64,000 nucleotides of DNA from assembly GCF_028640845.1 (NCBI RefSeq), contig NC_080543.1:92927825-92991824 (forward strand), in the 5' to 3' direction. Below are positions 19,836-32,000 of this stretch, piece after piece. Numbering within the stretch: position 1 is the first letter of the stretch; each line of letters opens with the position of its first letter. Both the position numbers and the translations under genes were made by a program. The notes under the pieces were generated by a model. The model was not told the DNA's origin. It saw only the letters and a list, made by a program, of their open reading frames with translations, and made no database searches. Origin of the DNA: Ahaetulla prasina. Its lineage: Eukaryota; Chordata; Lepidosauria; Squamata; Colubridae.

Positions 19836-22190
19836 CTTTTCTAAGGTAAGATATTGTTAAAATGTTTGATTCAGAATTTTTGTTTGATCCCCATACTGAT
19901 TTGATAAAGGAACAAATTAATCAAATGAACAGAATTCATTAAAACTCATACAAACTTATTTATATTTATTTAATCTGATTTTTTAGTCCTATAAAAATTA
20001 AGAGTCATACATTATCAAATCTTTATATGGAGACTATCCTGGATTATGTGCAAGTTCTTTAAGATCCTCAAGGCCACTTACACACACCTGGGGTTGCCCA
20101 TGTGCTTTTTTTTTGGAGGAATGTTACTAGTCCTTCATGAATTAACTAAAGCACTAAATGCAGTCTTCCTAAGTATTACAGTCTTCAAATGATCACAATG
20201 AAAAAGATAAGGTTAGCAGTTTCATAATTTAATGAAAAAAGTATTGTAAAAAGGAGACGTCTGAAAAAGACAGTCCATTTTTTTAAAAAAAACTGAATTT
20301 GGGTATGCATATGTGTCAAAACAAGAAAACAAATTATAAGGTAACACTGCAAAATTAGCTATTGAACACTTTGTGAAAACTAGCAATTATATTTTGGAGA
20401 TAGATACTTGAAATTATGAAGTTAAGAGGTCCTTCATGTATCTGTGGAAATCATATAAAAGTATTGAGAAAAAACACTATTGCCTGATGAGATTTATTTT
20501 AAATCATCAACCTAAAATTTGCAAAACAGTTGTAGCTTGCAGAAGCACCATTTCTTTCTTTTTCTCAATGCATGAGTCATCAACTGTATTGTTTTCTCCC
20601 CCTGGCTACTGAAAAATTGTACCCCAGTTTAGTCAGAACCAGTATGTAGAGAAATAAATTTTCTAGCACCATTCTGAATGGCTCAAAACACAAAGGCTAA
20701 ATTTTCTCAACAAACTTAAAACAAAATACAATTGCATATTTACACCAAAGGAAATGCCTCAAAAATACATCTTTTTAAAGACAAAAAATAGATACAAAAG
20801 TTGACAAAGCAATTTTAAATATGCCTAAAACGAAAAAGCACAGACCTGCCAAATTTAATATATAACTTTCATGAGTCAATTTATTCTTCCTAAGTAAATT
20901 GAATAGTATTAAGGCTTTCAAGGACATCAAGGCCCTCATTTGTTGTTATTGGATTCCAAATGTACAGCAATTATTGTTGTTTCACATTATGGCATTACAT
21001 TACCAAACTAAATATGTGATTGCTCCAAAAATAAAATGATTTTTATTCTGATTAAAAATCGGGTGTACAGCAATGTATGCAGCAATGAACTAAAGAAAAA
21101 ATTATGTAATGATGTTATGCGTGTGCATTTTATAATATTACAATATGTTAGTTTAAAAAAACTTAAAGTAGCTATGAAGGTGTTTGGGAATCAAAAATAC
21201 TTTATGATTTTTGATTATTTAAACCTAGAATTCAATGTACATAGACCTTTGCATAAACTGATTTTAAACATTTTGGCTCAGAAATCTGAACATATTTGTT
21301 AGTTTACCAAAAATACTAACATGTTGGGAAGGGGATCAAGTTTTAAGAATATATGGGAAAATTTGGCATCACCGGTGATTGCCTGAATATGTTAAAGAAA
21401 TTAAGTACTTCTAGTGTTAAACATTATCCACACGCCAGCCATTTTTATTGGCTGGCTGCATAACCTATTTTACAGGTGCAATGCACAACAAGTTACTATG
21501 TACAAAGGGATTAAAAACAATTTAAAAATACTAGAAGTTAAAAGGTATGTACAGAATACAGCACTTTATAATAGTGAAAAGGAACACAAATTTTAGACGT
21601 TTACTATTGGGAAAAATCTAGAGGTCAGTGTGTGTTTGGCAGCATTAACTGTGGAGTTTATAAACCTTCCTCAACAGATTAGGAGGATATATAATATATT
21701 TTGATGATATATAATGTTTATTTGAAAGTTAAGTCCCACTGAGTTAAAATCAGTCCTACTTCTAAGGAGTTAGGCTCATATAATTTTTTCTAATATTGAC
21801 TGAGAACATTATTTTTTCCCCTAGTAGTCACATGACTCAATTCAGGAAAACACTTTAGCAGACATTATTTCAAATGTGACAATTCTTCCAAAAGCTGAGC
21901 TTGAAGTGTTTTCATGAAATGAGAATCTATTGCAGCTGCAACAAGAATTATCTAGTCACTTTGTAGATTGTCACAGGATGATGAAAGAGCTTTTTGAGTC
22001 TCCCCCCCCCAAAAAAAAAACAGTTGGGGGGGAAGCAATCTCCTCAAAAGAGCAAACCATTGTACAGTTTGGAGAAACATTGTCACTTGCTTGTGGACCC
22101 TGCACTCTAACCTGGAGATTTCCCAAGGTTTATAATCATTACTCTTAGATACCCACGAAGCTGAGCTATTTTCATTTTCAGGGATTTCTA
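19836..22190 (-). other. JADE3: Repeat-poor AT-rich region, probable JADE3 3' UTR in its upper part
   Basis: The JADE3 stop is at 22191-22193. From there down to about 20 kb no recognisable transposon is seen, unlike the surroundings, which suggests constraint or a long 3' UTR. Minus-strand AATAAA hexamers occur (for example near 21048-21043). The actual cleavage site cannot be decided from sequence. Confidence 0.4.
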
Positions 22191-23083
22191 TCACCTTTGC
22201 ACTGAACTATGAGAAATCAAGTTTCTTTTCTTTCTATTTTGACAATCTCTATTGAAGTCTTTATTCGGGCTTTCTCTGCCTGAGCTGCTTTTCCTTAATC
22301 TGATTTGCCCTTTATTTTCTTCACTCTCTGCTTCAGAATCACTGAGTTCCAGATCAGGGCAATACCCATCATTGTCTTGATAGGGGGCACTCCCCATTTG
22401 ATATTCAAAAGTCTGCTTGCCCCATGGACGCTCTCTCACTGAAAGCCTTCTTGAGGGTTTTTCACACCTGAGATCTTCGGTAGTCCTCACCAAACTGTTG
22501 GTTGCTTCTTTGAAGGACCTACTAAAGTGTTCCATTGTGGATTTTCTGAAGGTACTCTGGCTAGCCTGGTGGGCAGAGAGTACAGACTGTTGTTCATATA
22601 TTGTTTGGCTGGAGCTGTCTCGCTGAGTGATATCTCCAACTCTGCTCATTAAGCCATTAGATTTTTCTAATTTAGAATTGTGTTGAATTTTCCCATTGCC
22701 AACCGAAGACTGTCCATGCAATGCAGCTTGAAGTGCCAGGGGTTTGCCAGATGATTGCCCAGGATGGAAAAGTTCTGATAAGTTCTCGGATCCAGAATCC
22801 TTTGCTACGATTCTAGCTTTCGTAATGCCTTCCAGTAAGCCATTGCTTCTGTTTTCATGCTGAAATCTTGAGTAGGACTTCATATTTGAAATAAACGTTT
22901 CCTTGGATAGTGAAATACCTCTTTTATTATAAAGCATGGCATTGTTATCAGGAGAAAATGTTTTGGTACCAGTTTTTAAGTTGCTTTTGCAATCTCCCAA
23001 TGATTTTGGCATTTTTAATTTTAAAGTGATTCGAGGAGGAGGGTAGAACAATGTATTCTCTAGTGCACTTGTCAGGGAATGAC
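22191..23083 (-). CDS. JADE3: JADE3 coding exon 10 (C-terminal tail, stop)
   Basis: 893 nt. The acceptor TTTCAG ends at 23084. It encodes (G)[20 protein letters not shown] and then LKMPK. The low-complexity tail includes [35 protein letters not shown] and [15 protein letters not shown], ending HSSVQR and TGA at 22191-22193. The tail is typical of JADE3 and has no known fold. Confidence 0.96.
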
Positions 23084-26000
23084 CTGAAAGAGATAAAGGT
23101 AAGAGAGATATATTTAAGACCCAACTTTTATCATGAAAACATGTATAATGTATCTTTTATGAAACTGTTACATATACAGTAGCAACCGCACATATTTATA
23201 TTATAAATTGCATTTTTTGAACATTCCTTTTTTTTTCTTTTTTTAATTATTTGTTAAATTTATTTGCTGCCTATCTTGCTGTGGGGTTACTCTGGTGGCT
23301 TACCATAATAAAAACAGAGGAATTAAAAGTGTAAACATAACAGTAGCAAAGTAATGGAACAATACAATAAACAATGAAAAAGAAAACAATGAGAACACAT
23401 GATATGAAAATAAAAGATGGGCAGGTGAGGAAACAAGAAATGAGGGGTGGAATTTGCAATCAATCTGGTAGCCATCTCCACCATAGTAAACCCCCCATCC
23501 CAATTGTGTTCCTAAGCCAACCAGCAGAGCCAGGTCTTCAGGCTCTTATGGAAGGATAGGAGGGTAGAGGCATATCTCACCTTGGAGGGTATAGAGTTCC
23601 AAATGGTGGGTACTACGACAAAGAAGGCTGTTCTATGGATCCCAATAGTCAAGAGTTCTTTGACTGACAGGATTTACAGTAGGCCCTCTGCCAGCCCAAA
23701 TGGGGCAGGCTTGTCTTCGCAGGATGAGAGGGTTCATCAGGCAGCCTGGACCAATGCCATTAAAGGCTTTTTAAAGGTCATAACCAACACCTTGAACTGC
23801 ATCCAGAACCAGACCAGTAGCCAATGATGTTCACAGAACAGAGGTGTAAAAAGGTGCATTCTAAGGGTCCCAATGTCAGGCCTAGAAACCATACTAGGAA
23901 TGGAAACCGCAATTTGACAGCCAACGCGAAGAGGTAGTACATGCGATGATTCCCGATAGCTAACCAGCCAGCCAAGCACTTACTCGACTGCGATCACGCC
24001 GTGGTGCTAACACCCCACCAAATAAACTACTAGCGGAATTAAAATCAGCACTCGCTGACGATGCTTGGTTTAAAGAAAACTTGCTGGACCTCACCTTAAA
24101 GGATGGACTACCCTGGAAGGGAACCAAGATTTATGTACCCGTCATTATGCGGTTGGCTATACTACAGAGAAGCCACGACTCTCGCCTAGGAGGTCACTTT
24201 GGGTTTTTGAAAACTCTCCACTTGGCTAGAAGGCAATTCTGGTGGCCAAAAATGAAATCAGATGTCGAAAACTATGTGCGGAGCTGTGCCACCTGCACCA
24301 CCATGAAATCCAGACCAGGGAACCCCCCCGGACTCCTACAAACCGTGGCCAAACCCACGAGACCCTGGGAGAAGGTTGCCATGGATTTCATTGTTGAACT
24401 CCCACCTAGTGGGGGAAATACGGTGATATGGACCATAGTGGATTTGTTCTCTAAACAGGCCCACTTCATTGTGTGCAGCGGATTGCCATCGGCAAGAAAA
24501 TTAGCAAAGCTCTTTGTGAAACACATCTACAGACTACACGGGGTTCCTAAAAAGATAATATCCGACAGGGGTGTTCAATTCACGGCCAAGTTCTGGAAGG
24601 AGTTCCTACAGTCCATTGGGTCGTCTCAATGATTTAGTTCTGGGTTCCATCCTGAGACCAATGGTGCGGCTGAGAAATTGAACTCAATGGTGGAACAATA
24701 CATACGGTGTTATGTAAATTACCAACAAGAGAACTGGTCAGATTTGTTGGCATTTGCAGAGGTCGCATATAATAATGCTGTACACAGCAGCACGGGGTTA
24801 ACTCCTTTTCAGATAACCACCGGCATGGACTTCATTCCAATGCCTGAACTCCCCGTGCAACCCCCCACTTCCGTTTCCCTAACGGACTGGGTGAATTCGT
24901 TGAAAAAAGGGTGGGAAAATACAAAAAAGGCCTTAGCTGTAACAGCTCAAAAATATAAAGCCCAAGCTGACAAACACCGTTCCCTTCAACCCCCTTTTCG
25001 CATTGGGGATAAAGTCTTTTTATCTACTAAGTATCTGAGGTTGAGAATACCAAGCAAAAAATTTGGTCCAAAATTTTTGGGCCCTTTCCCCATTGTAAAG
25101 ATTATTAATCCCGTTACTGTCCAACTCAAACTCCCTCGAATTTTGGGGAAAATACACCCCGTATTACATAGCAGCTTATTAAAACCTGCTAGACAATCTG
25201 GATTGAGACCTCTACCTCCCGCCCCCTCCCCCCGATAATCCAAGGTGAGACCCACTATGAGATCAAGAAAATCCTTGACTCTAGACTATACAGAGGTCAA
25301 TTACAATTTTTAGTCCACTGGAAAGAATATCCTTTATCAGAATCTATTCGGGTCAAAAGTTGGAAAGTATGCTGACAATTTGATTAAACAATTTCCGATA
25401 CTTTCCCTGATAAACCTAAAAAACCACTTGGTGGTGGAAGAGAGGGGTAGAAGGGAAGTGCGGACCACCGACACTCTTCTTTATTAATTCTTTGTTTTCT
25501 TTCCTAGGATATAGCTTCTTTTGCAAGGGGGGATGCCTGTCAGGCTTGGAAACCATACTAGGCCGTAGGTTTCCAGACACTGCCACATTTCTCCCCTGAG
25601 GGGAAGAAGGGGGGGTTGAGGGGTATGGTAACATTCTTCAAGGCGTCAAGGTCGGATTGTGTTCACATCTGCAGAAGGAGTGGCAAGAAGAGGTTTTGAA
25701 TAAAGTGGAAGAACGTTGGACCATGTGACTGGCAAGGGGGATAGGGGGGTGGAACTCTTGGGGTTTGTATAACTGGGAAAAGAATCCGGAAGTTTCAGTT
25801 TTGGAATTTCACTCATCGTGTGCCAGTTTCCTTATGCTAGTAAAGAACTTTGAAAGACAATGGCTTCAGAGTTTTTTTTATGCAGAAGAGGTTTTTCTGG
25901 AACCCTGTTACCCAAAGCCTGCCACGCTGAACCAGCTGAAGCTTCAGAATGGATTTCAAGGGTAGTCCCATACAGAATGCACTGGAGTAGTCCAGATGAG

Positions 26001-29000
26001 AGATGGGGGTAGATCTCTCATTTTCTATCAATATCAATTAGCCTCAACTTGCATAGTCAGCCCAAAAGGAGACCATGGTAGATGGTATCGAAAGCCACTG
26101 AGAAGTCAAGGACAATAAGAATGGTTGCACTACCCTCATCCTGCTTACACCACAGATTGTCCATAAGGGCAACCAAATCTGTCTCTGTTCCATAGCCAAG
26201 CCTGATTGAACAGAGTCCAGAAAATCGGTTTCATCCAAGACCCTCTGAAACTGCCAAGCAACCTCCTCTTTTACTATCTTCTCTAAAAAGGGAAGATGGG
26301 AAACTGGAAGAAAGTTGTCCAGATTTGTGGGGTTGAATGATGGGTTTTTTTAAGGAGAGGACAAACCAAGGCTTCCTTAAAAGGTTCCTGGAATGTCCCT
26401 TCCTGCAGTGAGGAATTTATCATTGAATGAACCCACCTGCTGGTCACCATCCTGGAGGCTTTCACCAGCCAGGAGGGACAAGGATCTAACTGACAGGTAG
26501 TTCCACTGACAGCACAGAGGATCCTGTCCACTTCCTTAAATCCAACAGGATCAACTGTTCCCAAATTACAGATCAAGACATCTCCCTAGGCATCTCATAA
26601 GGACCTGCACCATGCATGGGTTCTAACTGGAAGCAAATCTAAGCAATTTTATACAACAGGCTTTCAACAAATTTTTCTGCACGGCCTTGAAGATGATAAT
26701 TCAAACCCACCTGGCCTAGGAGGGATTGGGTGATCTGGGACAAGGCCAATGGGCAACACTGTAGAAGCAATGAGAGTAGAGAACTAGCGTTGTTTTGTCA
26801 TTGTTATGAGATAGGCCTTAATAGTTGTCTAAGTCGTGTCCAGCTGGAGTCATTTTTCTCCAGTGGCACTCTAGGCATCTCTTAACCCATTTCAGAACCC
26901 TCAGTTCCTCCATGAACTATAGGAAATGATGGATGCAAAGGGTCGAGAGTGGTCATATAGGCACAATCTTGTCCAGAGTCTCAGTGGCCTTATGGTTCCA
27001 AGCCATTACTAAGGCTTCAGCAGCACTGCGCAGCAAATTCTTAAGAATATGCCTCAGTTCCTTCTGGGACCCATTTCAGTCTCCAAAGGCAGATTACTCA
27101 AATGAGTCCAGTCAGAGTGGGTGGTGTAAGCCTCAGGGATGTCAAGGAGTGATCTAACCATGGTCTTTTTGCTCTCCAAATACTGTTTATTTGCAGATAT
27201 TAAAGCTGTTTCCTTTTGAGAACACAAATGTAATCCATAACGAAAAATATTATTTAAAAAAACCAAATACTTATGTACTGCTTGTACTACTGAATGTAGA
27301 TTTCGTTGGTATCTGGACTGCATTTTTTTAAATGGAGAAAACTACTGTTGTGTCTCGTCCAATCTCACCTCAGCCGGGGTCTTCTTATCTGCTTCCGAAC
27401 ACGGAGGAATGTTCTAGTATGCCTTCCGGCCCCAGCCCTGGCTCCATGCCCAGACAGGCTGAAGAGGAAGAAATACCTCCAGCCCCCAGCTCTGGCTCCA
27501 TGCCCAGGCAAACGGAGCAACTAGACCCCTCCCCCTCCTCCACAGCATGTGAGCCTGAGGGAGGTCAATTACCAACAGCTGCCGATTGGAGTGACCCTCG
27601 CGTCAGAAGACTTGATAGGCGGAGGCAACAGAAGGAAGGGAGGGGCAGGCCTGGATAAGTGCTGAGTCATGGAGCCACACCCCATGGCCTATATAAAGGA
27701 TCTGCTTTCTGGCATTCTCTGAGTCAGGCAAAGTCTAAACATATCTTGCTGAAGTCACTTTCTGGACTCCTGCCTGCCCTGAGGACTTTGCTAGGACTTT
27801 GGCAGAGCTGCAGAGGCACACCTGATTCGGATTTCCCTGACCGTCATTTCCCGGCCGTCAGCGGAGGAGTGGGACACGACAACTACACTGTACAATCAAA
27901 CAAAACCAAATTATTATACTGTCTAAACTTGATGGTGTAATGCTGCTAGGGCAGTGGTTCTCAACCTTTATAATGCTGCGACCCCTTTAATACAATTCCC
28001 CATGATGTGGCGACCCCCAACCGTAAAATTATTTTCGTTTTGAATTTATCGCGCCTGAAGCCGTATTGGCTAGCGATCTGAACTGCTTGCGATTTCCTTG
28101 AGGATGGAGGCATTAAAGCGGAGACTCCTCCCCTATTAAGTTTATCGCGCCTGAAGCTAAATTAGGCTAGCGATTGGGAGTGATTGCAGCTGGCTTGAGA
28201 GGGAGACATCAGAGCAAAGATTTCTCTCTTTTTTAATTGATCACACCTGAAGATTTTTTTTTTTTTTTATTGGCCAAGTGTGATTGGAAGCCTGAAGCCG
28301 AATTCGGCTAGCGATTTGAAGAGCCTGCAGCTGGCTTGTGAAGTCAACCATTGGAGCGCGATTCTTCAACTCGCAAGTATACTTCCCATAGTTCCGATGG
28401 TCTTAGACGACCCCTGGCAAATCGTCATTCGACCCCCAACAGGGTCCCGACCCACAGGTTGAGAACCGCTGTGCTAGGGGCTGTTAGGGGGCTCAAAGAC
28501 TACCAACCCTCTTCTCATGGTTAACTACTACAACTGCCAGGACAACATTCTTGTATGGCTTTTTTTTCCTTTACTTTCCCACTGTCTTTAGTTATGGCTT
28601 GCATTACAATCAGAAGAAAAATCCAGAGGAAACAGTCAGCTCCATGGCTTAGGACCGGGATACCTTCGAGACCGCCTTCTGCTGCCAATTGCCTCCCAAC
28701 GACCTGTGCGCTCCCACAGAGTGGGCCTCCTCAGGGTGCCGTCGACCAAACAATGTAGGTTGGCGGCCCCCAGGGGGAGGGCCTTCTCTGTGGCGGCACC
28801 AGCCCTGTGGAACGAGCTTCTTCCAGGATTACGACAACTACCCGACCTCCGGACCTTCAGACGTGAACTGAAGACTCTATTATTTCAGCGTGCGGGACTA
28901 GCCTAAGATAAAATGTTTTAGCATATTTTAATGGGGTTTTTATTGGTTTCTATTGTTTTAGTGATCAGGCCATGATAATATTTAGTTTTAACTGGGTCTT

Positions 29001-32000
29001 AATGTTTATTTATTATATTGTTTTAATATGCCTGTGAACCGCCCTGAGTCCTACGGGAGATGGTGCGGTATATAAGTTTGATTAATAAATAAAATAAACT
29101 GCTTTCTTTCTGTTAAGTTTTAGCTTAAAAGCTAAAAGACTAAAAGGATTAATGCCAATGTAAGTGCCAAAGTCAATTTAATATAATGATTCTGGGGGTA
29201 ATTTTGCAAAAGGATAATATAGATTTGGATAAGCTTTGGATAAAAATATTAATTTGAAGAAATACTTAGGGCCAGGCCTGGGAAGAACAATAGAACAAGG
29301 TAAGATTCAGAGAAAAGGGATGGTTCCATATCCAGATGTGGATTCTATGTAGATTCTCTGAAGCAATGCAAGCTTCATCAGATGTCTATAATTATCCAGA
29401 GTTATTTGCACAGTGAATGTTTTACAATTACATAAATTCAACTATAGCATGTAAGTATCATATAACTTATTCTCATGAAAAAGAATTTAAAAATTACTAC
29501 AGTGAAAAAAGGTTTTAAAGGTTGAGATACTAATATATAGAAAATAAGTCTGTTATGTATTCATTACCTGCAGCAATTTCCTGATTAATAAGTTGGACTT
29601 GTAAATTGAAGACCTGTTCATGTGCTTTGCTATGTGAAAGTTTTATTTTTTCTCTTCTGCTTACCATGTAGCAAAGATTCCTTACCTACAGAAAACACAA
29701 AATCAAGCACCTGAAAAAGCTTGCAAAGTATTTTTTAAACGATTAAGAATAAATTCCTTGACAAAAGTTTATTTATATCTGTATATTTAAAATTATTTGC
29801 AAAAATGAAATCTAAAGATTCAAATTATACTGATTTATCTTGGCTTAAAACAATTATTTTTAGAATTCCAGTTGTAACTAACCATGCATAAAAAACTGCT
29901 TCACCTGACAATGGACACCCATTTGATTACAGAGGACTATAAGTATCTCAGGAAGATAACTTCCATTTATGATCTTTGCAGTTTATCTTGCAGTTACTGT
30001 TGTATAGTTTTATGTTTACCTGAGCACTTTCTTTATGATCCCTTTAAAATATTCCAATATTTCAAAAAATTCCTCTTTATAAGTCTAATCCCATTTTACT
30101 ATCCATTCACAAATCATTCTTTTGGATACCGTATTTTGTGGAGTACCTTTTCCCCCCCAAAAAGAGGGTGAAAATCTGTGTCTTATATTCCAAATGTAGC
30201 CCCACCCAGTTTCTCAAATGGACGTTTCAGAGGCTGAAAAAAGCATCAGAAACGGAGCTTCAGAAAAAAAGCCCCAAATGGAGCTTCAGAAAAAAAGCCC
30301 CCAAACAGAGCTTCAGAGGCTTTTTTTCTGAAGTTCTGTTTTGGAGGCTTTCAGAGGCAGAAAGAAGTTTTTTCTGAAATGGAGTTTCAGAGGCAGGGGA
30401 AAAAAAGCCAAAAAAAGCAAGGCACAGAGCTCACAACCAAGGAACCTTTTGCTAAAATTCATCTCTGGGAACAGCTGGCGCTATTCTGGGAGGCCAATCC
30501 ACCTGCCAATCAGCTTTTTTCTTAGTTTCCTCCCCAAAAACTAAGGTGCGTCTTATACTCCTGTGCGTCTTATACTCTGAAAAATACGGTACTTTAAATG
30601 TCCACAATGAAAAGATTATCAGTGGCCATCATGTCTGAGAACCAGATTAGTCCCCTTCCTGTTATTGGAGAGAGTTTCTAAAACCAGAGTTAAAAGGGAA
30701 GTCTGTAAAAAATCTTATCAATGGTGCAGTATCTTCCATTTTAATTATTACTCTATCCCTCATTCTCCAGTACAATTTTTTTTTCTTATTGCAACAGCTT
30801 CATTTATAACAGCATCAATTACAGGGGTGAAATCCAGCAGGTTCTGACAGGTTCTGGAGAACTAGTGGCGGGTATTTTGAGTAGTTCAGAGAACCGGCAA
30901 ATACCACCTCTGGCTGGCCCCAGAGTGGGGTAGGAATGGCGATTTTGCAGTATCCTTCTCCTACCACACCCACCAAGCCACACCATGCCCAAGCCACGCC
31001 CACAGAACTGGTAGTAAAAAAAACTGGATTTCACCACTGATCAATTACTTACCCTCTCTAAATCCTGTCTTAAATGCATAAACATTCTCATTCGAGTATG
31101 AATGCTGTCTTCTTTTGGCTGAATCAAGCCATTTTCTTCATCCTCCTTGGGAGGAAATAATGGTTTATTAAAGTTACTCTTCCTTTTTAATTTCCAGTAA
31201 TTAAAGGTCAAGTCCACAGTAAGCTTAGGAAGCCCCAGTTCTGCTGCAACATCATCTATTCTCACAAGTGAGTAGAACTCTTCCTCCAGTTCCTGAAGTT
31301 TCTGAGCACGCAAACTGGTTTTCTCTCTCTCAGATTGCTTCTGGTCTACTGTGCTCTTGAGGTTCTCCATATCAGGTATCAAATTTTGCTTGGTTTTGCT
31401 ATGCTTTAGACAATATGACTTAAACTTGACTTCATCACCATCATCCAGGATTGTTTTCATTTCTAAGCTATGCTCAAAGGCACATGTGACATGAAAGGCA
31501 GTGATACAGCTCTTCACAGAGCACTGTTGAATGAAAACAAATCAAGCATCAACAGACAATGAAAATCCCCTTAATAAAGCTCTTAATTATAGAGGCCCAA
31601 TGCCCTCTATTACAGAAAAAACTCAAGACACACTGCTTCCAGCAATGCACTTGTATCATCTTCTCCCCCCGCCACACCCCTGAAAGCCTTTGACTACTTC
31701 TGGAGGTCCTCCTAAATTGTCCTTCCCAAAACTAGATCACTCTAAACAATTCACCACTTCCTGACACACAGTTAGTAACAATTCAAGATTTTAACAGAAC
31801 TTTTAAGCTTCTTAAAGAAGTTGCATGTTTTTCTGTATGTGATCTATATGCACCCATGCACATGCCAAATTTCTCCCCCCTCAATCAAATTGGAAACCTT
31901 CCACAATCCTACAAATGCCTAACTATCTTGTTTAATGTACACTTCCTTTATCCGAAGACCAAAGATTTCTAAAAGCTGCTTACTAGGGAACAAAGTGGCT

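Larger units (their letters stand above)
23230..27175 (-). mobile_element. Old antisense L2 LINE with RT remnants, split by a Gypsy element
   Basis: 23230-23868 is the L2 3' region and 25911-27175 continues it upstream. Minus-strand fragments include [33 protein letters not shown] and PLLKK (start of the L2 RT domain), and FLDSVQSGL...LSIPSTMVS matching the L2 motif-A region with decay. Many stops and frameshifts. Same orientation as JADE3, within its last intron. The Gypsy insertion at 23874-25910 divides it. Confidence 0.75.

Noticed and set aside
27332..27658. 108-codon Pro/Ser-rich frame on + strand
   Set aside because: It lies entirely in a solo LTR with a target duplication and has no recognisable homology.
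22191..31523. JADE1 or JADE2 instead of JADE3
   Set aside because: The long C-terminal tail motifs and HSSVQR end, the MKRHR start, and the neighbouring RGN fit JADE3.
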